Source: Candidatus Omnitrophota bacterium
Lineage (GTDB): Bacteria; Omnitrophota; Koll11; Gygaellales; Profunditerraquicolaceae
Direction of reading: 5' to 3'
Assembly: GCA_028712045.1 (NCBI GenBank)
Contig: JAQTRA010000025.1
Location: forward strand, 1-11,109
Length of the DNA stretch: 11,109 nucleotides
This document shows, in pieces, positions 6,997 through 11,109 of the stretch. Made by a program: the position numbers and the translations under genes. Under the pieces are notes generated by a model, which searched no databases, was not told where the DNA came from, and saw only the letters and a list, made by a program, of their open reading frames with translations. Positions within the stretch are counted from its first letter, which is position 1; each line of letters starts with the position of its first letter.

Positions 6997-7102
6997 TGGG
7001 GTCGGATCTATTTATTAAAGAATTGGGGTCAGATCTATTTTTCTGCCGTTTTTAATACGGAAAAAAAGATCTGACCCCATTATTTAAATAGATCCGACCC
7101 CA
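6997..7102. repeat. Nested palindrome made of four TGGGGTCRGATCT motif copies
   Basis: The outer arms TGGGGTCGGATCTATTTA (6997-7014) and its exact reverse complement (7085-7102) are an 18-bp perfect pair. Inside them, TGGGGTCAGATC (7024-7035) pairs perfectly with 7068-7079. T-rich 7038-7042 faces A-rich 7061-7065, and CCGT (7046-7049) pairs with ACGG (7057-7060) around a TTTTAAT loop. The whole could fold into one long hairpin on either strand. It looks like a REP/MITE-type non-autonomous mobile palindrome; no transposase is present in the window. A one-mismatch copy of the motif lies at 2792-2809. It separates spoVG (18 nt upstream) from aroK (9 nt downstream). Confidence 0.85.
7024..7084 (+). 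terminator. Inner hairpin, possible bidirectional transcription terminator
   Basis: The 12-bp GC-containing inner stem (7024-7035 with 7068-7079) plus the internal CCGT/ACGG stem is followed by TTATTT. It could end transcription after spoVG, in which case aroK-dprA-topA would need its own promoter, which I cannot identify. The U-run is short, so termination efficiency is uncertain. Confidence 0.35.
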
Positions 7103-7111
7103 ATTAAAAAA

Positions 7112-7633
7112 ATGAAAAATATATATATAGTAGGGTTCATGGGGACAGGTAAAAGCGCGGTTGGTCGTCAGCTGGCCAAGATCAAAAAATGGCATTTTGT
7201 TGATCTGGATGAATTTATTGAGTTAAGGCAGCAACGCAGGATTGTCGACATTTTCGCTAAGGATGGCGAGCCATATTTTAGAAAGATAGAGAAAAAAGCA
7301 TTAAAAGAAGTGTCCACTCAAAATAAATTTGTGGTTGCCTGCGGCGGTGGAATTGTTTTGGATAAAGATAATATTAAATTAATGAAGAAAACCGGTTTGC
7401 TGATCTGCCTTTCGGCCACGGCTAAAGAGATATTGAAAAGAGTCGCTAAAGATACGCATCGGCCGCTTTTAAATGTGGGAGAGCCGCTTAAGCGCATTGA
7501 GCTTTTGCTGAAAATGCGCGCTCCTTACTATATGCAAGCGGATAAAATAATCAAAACCTCTGATCTTTCGGTTAAGCAGGTAGTGCAAAAAATATCCAAA
7601 ATACCCTGTTTGAAAAAAGATGAACGCCTTTGA
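7112..7633 (+). CDS. aroK: Shikimate kinase
   Basis: ATP-dependent phosphorylation of shikimate at the 3-OH, two steps before chorismate synthase in the same pathway. P-loop GFMGTGKS (8-15), shikimate-binding D31 and D33 in VDLDEF and R57 in YFRKIE, GGG at 78-80, lid RPLL at 117-120 with R117, and R136 in RAPYY. The length of 173 is normal for AroK/AroL. The start cannot be moved upstream, and MKNIYIVGFMGTGKS is the normal family N-terminus. Unlike most neighbours, it has no SD: the bases before the ATG are CAATTAAAAAA, directly after the palindrome. Its end overlaps the dprA start by 14 nt, so the two are co-transcribed. Activity is expected to be complete, as all key residues are present. 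Confidence 0.96.
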   Translation: MKNIYIVGFMGTGKSAVGRQLAKIKKWHFVDLDEFIELRQQRRIVDIFAKDGEPYFRKIEKKALKEVSTQNKFVVACGGGIVLDKDNIKLMKKTGLLICLSATAKEILKRVAKDTHRPLLNVGEPLKRIELLLKMRAPYYMQADKIIKTSDLSVKQVVQKISKIPCLKKDERL

Positions 7634-8705
7634 GTCGTTAGTCAGTTTAAATCTTATTCCGCAGATTGGCAGCGTGCGGTTGGAAGCCCTGCTTAAGCAT
7701 TTTGCCAAGCCGGAAAATATATTTAAAGCAACGCGCGAGGATTTAGCCGCGGCAACTACCGAACAGATTGGTCAGGGTATTGCTGCTTTTAATCCTAAGC
7801 GGCTGGAGAATGATCTGGCTGCGGCTAAAAAGCTCGGGGTAAATATTATAACGCTATTTGATGCGGATTATCCGTCAAGCCTCAAAGAAATTCCCGGCTC
7901 GCCAATCGTGCTTTATGTTTTAGGTAAAATAATTCCTGAAGATAATTTAAGTTTTGGAATTGTGGGCTCGCGCCGGGCGTCACTTTATGGCTTAATTAAC
8001 GCGCAGAATTTTGCCTCGGGTTTATCTGCTTGCGGTTTAACCATTGTTTCGGGTATGGCCAGGGGAGTGGATACCTACGCGCATCGCGGAGCGTTAAAAG
8101 CGCAGGGCCGCACGATCGCGGTAATGGGCAGCGGTTTTAATCATATCTATCCTGCGGAAAACGCGGGCCTGGCTAAAAAAATCGCTTTATCCGGAGCAGT
8201 GATCTCCGAATTTCCCATGGACACCAAACCCTTAGCGCAGAATTTTCCCCGGCGCAATCGATTAATCAGCGGTTTAAGTTTAGGTATTTTAATTACTGAA
8301 GCAGCTAAAAATAGCGGAGCAATGATTACCGCGGATTTTGCTTTGGAGCAGGGCCGGGATGTTTTTGCTTTGCCGGGTAAAATTGATGCTTTGGAATCTA
8401 TGGGTACCAACGCGTTAATCAAGCAAGGCGCAAAATTAGTTACTTGTTGTGAAGATATCCTGGAGGAATTAAATTTAGGGATTGCTCAGGTTAGAAAACC
8501 TGATAATTTAGTTAATCAGCAAAAAATTTCCGGCCTTAAGGATGAAGGCCGGCTTTATGATTATATCAAGCAGCAGCCAATAACTATCGATGATTTAATT
8601 AACCAGACATCTTTAACCAGTAGCCAGATATCCACGCTTATTTTAAGATTACAGCTTAAAAAATTAATTAAAGAATTGCCGGGCAAACAGTTTGTGAGGA
8701 ATTAA
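7620..8705 (+). CDS. dprA: DNA processing protein DprA (Smf)
   Basis: Cytoplasmic protein that binds incoming single-stranded DNA and loads RecA during natural transformation. Domain order: helix-hairpin-helix region LIPQIGSVRLEALLKHF (12-28); the Rossmann-like DprA core from about 75 to 285 with GIVGSRRAS (113-121), VSGMARGVDTYAHRGAL (143-159), AVMGSGFNHIYPAEN (167-181), NFPRRNRLISGLS (208-220) and SGAMITADFALEQGRDVFALPG (232-253); then a C-terminal winged-helix (about 305-361). The length of 361 is usual. The start lies inside aroK (14-nt overlap), and the topA ATG follows the stop immediately. DprA is present in many species without proven competence, so transformation is possible but not shown; no com genes lie in the window. 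Confidence 0.96.
   Translation: MNAFESLVSLNLIPQIGSVRLEALLKHFAKPENIFKATREDLAAATTEQIGQGIAAFNPKRLENDLAAAKKLGVNIITLFDADYPSSLKEIPGSPIVLYVLGKIIPEDNLSFGIVGSRRASLYGLINAQNFASGLSACGLTIVSGMARGVDTYAHRGALKAQGRTIAVMGSGFNHIYPAENAGLAKKIALSGAVISEFPMDTKPLAQNFPRRNRLISGLSLGILITEAAKNSGAMITADFALEQGRDVFALPGKIDALESMGTNALIKQGAKLVTCCEDILEELNLGIAQVRKPDNLVNQQKISGLKDEGRLYDYIKQQPITIDDLINQTSLTSSQISTLILRLQLKKLIKELPGKQFVRN
8696..8700 (+). promoter_or_regulatory. Shine-Dalgarno site of topA within dprA
   Basis: GAGGA, 5 nt before the topA ATG and inside the last codons of dprA. The dprA stop TAA directly precedes the ATG. Confidence 0.65.
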
Positions 8706-10709
8706 ATGAGTAAAAATTTAGTTATCGTAGAGTCTCCAACCAAAGCCAAGACCATCAGCAAGATTTTAGGTGGAGATTTCCTGGTAGTTTCTTCTATGGG
8801 GCATATTATTGATTTGCCGGCAAAAAAAATAGGCGTGGATGTGGAAAACAATTTTAAGCCGGATTACGTGGTTATTCCGGGCCGGAAGAAGTTGCTCGCT
8901 CAGCTAAAAAAAGATGCCAAAGATAAAGAAAAGATTTATCTGGCGACTGACCCTGACCGCGAAGGAGAGGCGATCGGTTGGCAGATAAAAGAGAAGCTTT
9001 TTAAAGCAAAAAAAGAAGTGTACCGGGTAAGTTTTCATGAAATTACTCCGCATGCCGTAGGCGAGGCTTTTAAACATGCGCGTGAATTCGACCACAATAT
9101 GATTGAAGCGCAGGTGGGCCGCAGGGTGCTTGATCGGATTGTGGGGTATCTTTTAAGCCCGTTGCTTTGGAAGAAGATTGCCCGGGGATTAAGCGCTGGC
9201 CGCGTGCAGTCGGTGGCTTTGAAATTGATTACGGAGCGAGAGCGCCAGATCCAAAAGTTTACTGCCGCTGAATATTGGGAGATTAGCGCCGGGTTATTTA
9301 AGCCTAAGATTTCCGGAGAGAGCAATTTTCTGGCTAAACTTCAAAAAGCAGATGATAAAAAAATAGAGATTAAATCTAAGCAGGAGGCGGAAGATATCTG
9401 CCGCCAATTAGAGGGCAAAGAGTTCAAGGTTGTAGAAATCAAGCAAACGCAGAAAAAACGCAATCCTTCAGCTCCGTTTATTACCAGCACCATGCAGCAG
9501 GAGGCATTTAATAAGCATCGGTACAGTGCCTCTAAAACGATGTTGATCGCCCAGCAGCTTTATGAAGGCATTGATATCGGTGAAGATAATCCCGTGGGTT
9601 TAATTACTTATATGCGTACAGATTCTCCGCAGGTTGCTCCGGAAGCAATCCAGGAGGTGCGCGAATATATCAGCCGGAGTTTTGGCAAAGATTTTCTCCC
9701 GGAGAAACCGAATGTGTTTAAGGTCAAGAAATCAGCGCAGGAAGCGCATGAAGCAATCCGTCCAAGTTATATCTCGCGCGCTCCGGAAAGCCTGAAAGAT
9801 TTTCTTAATCATGACCAGTACCGTCTTTATGAGCTTATCTATAACCGGTTCTTAGCCAGCCAGATGAAGCCGGCGGAGTTTTTAGCCACTGCGGTGGATA
9901 TTGCGGCGGATAAATATTTATTTGTGGCTAACGGCAGCCATTTACTTTTTGAAGGTTTTCTGGCTGCTTATAATAAAGATGATGAGAATGAAGAAACTGC
10001 CGAAGGCGAGGATAACGAGAAAGAAAAAGCCAAGAATTTAATTCCTCCGCTTGAGCAGGGTGAAATCCTGGGTTTAAATAAACTTGATCCTTCACAGCAT
10101 TTTACTAAACCGCCGCCGCGATTCTCCGACAGTTCTTTGATCAAGGCTTTGGAAGAAGAAGGTATCGGCCGGCCCTCAACTTATGCCCCGATTATTTATA
10201 CGCTTATTCTGCGTGATTATGTGCGCAGGATAAAAGGTTATCTTAATCCTACAGAGTTAGGTTTTAAGGTCTGCGATATGCTGGTGGAATATTTTCCTAA
10301 AATCATGGATGTTAAATTTACCGCGTTAATGGAAGAAGAACTGGACGCGATAGCCGAAGGCCAGTTAAGTAAAGAAAAGGTGCTGGAGGATTTCTACGCG
10401 CCTTTTAAGGTGAGTTTGGATTTTGCCCAGGCTAATATTGTTAAGGAAGTCATCCAATCCGACCAAGTTTGTGAAAAATGCGGCAAGCCGATGATCATTA
10501 AATGGGGCAGGCGGGGAAAATTTTTAAGTTGTTCCGGGTTCCCGGAGTGTAAGAATTCTAAGTCCATAGGCAGCGGGATCCCCTGCCCGCAAGAAAATTG
10601 CGGCGGAGAGCTGATCGAACGCCGCTCCAAACGCGGTTTCTTTTACGGTTGTTCAAAATTTCCTGCCTGTACTTTTACCTCGCGTACTTTACCCGAGGAT
10701 AAAGAATAA
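8706..10709 (+). CDS. topA: DNA topoisomerase I (type IA)
   Basis: Relaxes negative supercoils through a 5'-phosphotyrosine link. The N-terminal Toprim domain has VESPTKAKT with E9 and TDPDREGE with D82, D84 and E86. The active tyrosine is Y302 in LITYMRTDS. The cleavage-domain ending EEEGIGRPSTYAPII (483-497) is typical. Two C-terminal zinc ribbons follow: C589, C592, C609, C615 and C627, C632, C649, C655. The length of 667 is shorter than E. coli TopA (865) because there are fewer C-terminal modules, a common size among other phyla. A very acidic linker (KDDENEETAEGEDNEKEK, about 424-441) interrupts the core and is not conserved in the family as far as I know. It is the third gene of an aroK-dprA-topA-xer string; the xer ATG follows its stop with no gap. 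Confidence 0.97.
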   Translation: MSKNLVIVESPTKAKTISKILGGDFLVVSSMGHIIDLPAKKIGVDVENNFKPDYVVIPGRKKLLAQLKKDAKDKEKIYLATDPDREGEAIGWQIKEKLFKAKKEVYRVSFHEITPHAVGEAFKHAREFDHNMIEAQVGRRVLDRIVGYLLSPLLWKKIARGLSAGRVQSVALKLITERERQIQKFTAAEYWEISAGLFKPKISGESNFLAKLQKADDKKIEIKSKQEAEDICRQLEGKEFKVVEIKQTQKKRNPSAPFITSTMQQEAFNKHRYSASKTMLIAQQLYEGIDIGEDNPVGLITYMRTDSPQVAPEAIQEVREYISRSFGKDFLPEKPNVFKVKKSAQEAHEAIRPSYISRAPESLKDFLNHDQYRLYELIYNRFLASQMKPAEFLATAVDIAADKYLFVANGSHLLFEGFLAAYNKDDENEETAEGEDNEKEKAKNLIPPLEQGEILGLNKLDPSQHFTKPPPRFSDSSLIKALEEEGIGRPSTYAPIIYTLILRDYVRRIKGYLNPTELGFKVCDMLVEYFPKIMDVKFTALMEEELDAIAEGQLSKEKVLEDFYAPFKVSLDFAQANIVKEVIQSDQVCEKCGKPMIIKWGRRGKFLSCSGFPECKNSKSIGSGIPCPQENCGGELIERRSKRGFFYGCSKFPACTFTSRTLPEDKE

Positions 10710-11109
10710 ATGGAAAAGTATATCGAAAAATTTATCCGTTATATGGAGATCGAAAAAAATTATTCTATTCATACAATCCTTAATTATAAATTAGACCTTC
10801 AGGATTTCAGCAAGTTTCTTGGCGAAACTGACCTGGAGAAAGTAGATTATTTGATGCTTAGAAAATACCTGGCAGTTTTAAAGGAAAAAAATTTAGGGTC
10901 ACGCAGCGTAGGCCGCCGGCTCTCAGCCTTGCGTAGTTTTTTCCGGTTTCTTTCCCGGGAGGGGTATATCAAAACTAACCCTATCCTTATGCTTTCCAGC
11001 CCTAAATTAATTAAGCATTTGCCCTCCTTTATGACTGAGGATGAGGTTTCTAAGCTTATTGAGTCGGCTTTTTCTAAGAATGATGCAGATCTTTTAGGCT
11101 TGCGTGACC
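10710..11109 (+). CDS. xerC: XerC/XerD-type tyrosine recombinase, 5' part
   Basis: 133 codons are present; the gene runs off the right edge. The N-terminal SAM-like core-binding domain is clear: YIEKFIRYMEIEKNYSIHTI, NYKLDLQDFSKFL, a GSRSVGRRLSALRSFFRFL segment, then GYIKTNPILMLSSPK and LPSFMTEDEVSKLIES, the hinge into the catalytic domain. It resembles XerC/XerD, which resolve chromosome dimers at dif. The window ends at LRD, just where the catalytic domain begins and before the first catalytic arginine can be checked. The gene follows topA directly (TAAATG), with a distant SD-like GAGGA at 10695-10699. A dprA-topA-xer order with a codV/xerC gene is also seen in Bacillus, which favours XerC over a phage integrase. 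Which of XerC or XerD it is cannot be decided from this part. Confidence 0.88.
   Translation, partial: MEKYIEKFIRYMEIEKNYSIHTILNYKLDLQDFSKFLGETDLEKVDYLMLRKYLAVLKEKNLGSRSVGRRLSALRSFFRFLSREGYIKTNPILMLSSPKLIKHLPSFMTEDEVSKLIESAFSKNDADLLGLRD

Noticed and set aside
6997..7102. CRISPR array
   Set aside because: The repeats are inverted pairs with very short non-unique spacers and no cas genes; this is a palindrome, not a direct-repeat array.
7119..7129. TATATATATAG as a promoter -10 for dprA
   Set aside because: It falls within aroK codons 3-6 with no matching -35, and the AT-run is explained by the Ile-Tyr-Ile codons.
8147..8422. 91-residue minus-strand frame inside dprA
   Set aside because: Fully within the conserved DprA core on the other strand; no independent support.

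Overview
The window is a compact, bacterial-looking chromosomal segment with moderate GC, many TTA/TTT codons, short or overlapping gene junctions and good Shine-Dalgarno sites on most genes. The gene set is a TrpB2-type tryptophan synthase, a YjbQ protein, a macro-Nudix fusion, a small Ski2-like helicase, SpoVG, and a dprA-topA-xer run. Together with the recurring TGGGGTCRGATCTATTTA repeats, it suggests an uncultured candidate-phylum bacterium. Candidatus Omnitrophota is my best guess, but this is inference from gene content and style, not from a marker gene.

Left block (39-2791, + strand): trpB2, yjbQ and a macro domain fused to a Nudix ADP-ribose pyrophosphatase, with gaps of 3 and about 11-17 nt, probably one operon. 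It combines tryptophan synthesis, a small YjbQ enzyme and a two-step ADP-ribose clearing protein.

Middle (2807-4687, - strand): a Ski2/Mtr4-like RNA helicase converges on the macro-Nudix gene. An isolated copy of the repeat motif lies between the two genes and supplies the helicase stop codon. The helicase start faces a divergent AT-rich promoter region (4688-4762). The TATAAT there sits 7 nt from the helicase ATG, which predicts a leaderless mRNA.

Right block (4763-11109, + strand): an exported thermonuclease-like protein, aroC (chorismate synthase), a small beta-rich FxLYD-like protein and SpoVG. A roughly 106-bp nested palindrome built from four copies of the repeat motif follows. Then come aroK (shikimate kinase), dprA, topA and the 5' part of a XerC/D recombinase gene cut by the window edge. 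aroK-dprA-topA-xer are overlapping or directly abutting and look like one operon. aroC and aroK serve the same shikimate pathway that feeds trpB2.

The most unusual elements are the repeat family (6997-7102 and 2792-2809) and the macro-Nudix fusion. No transposase, CRISPR array, phage gene, tRNA or rRNA is seen. No gap of more than 300 bases lacks a gene.
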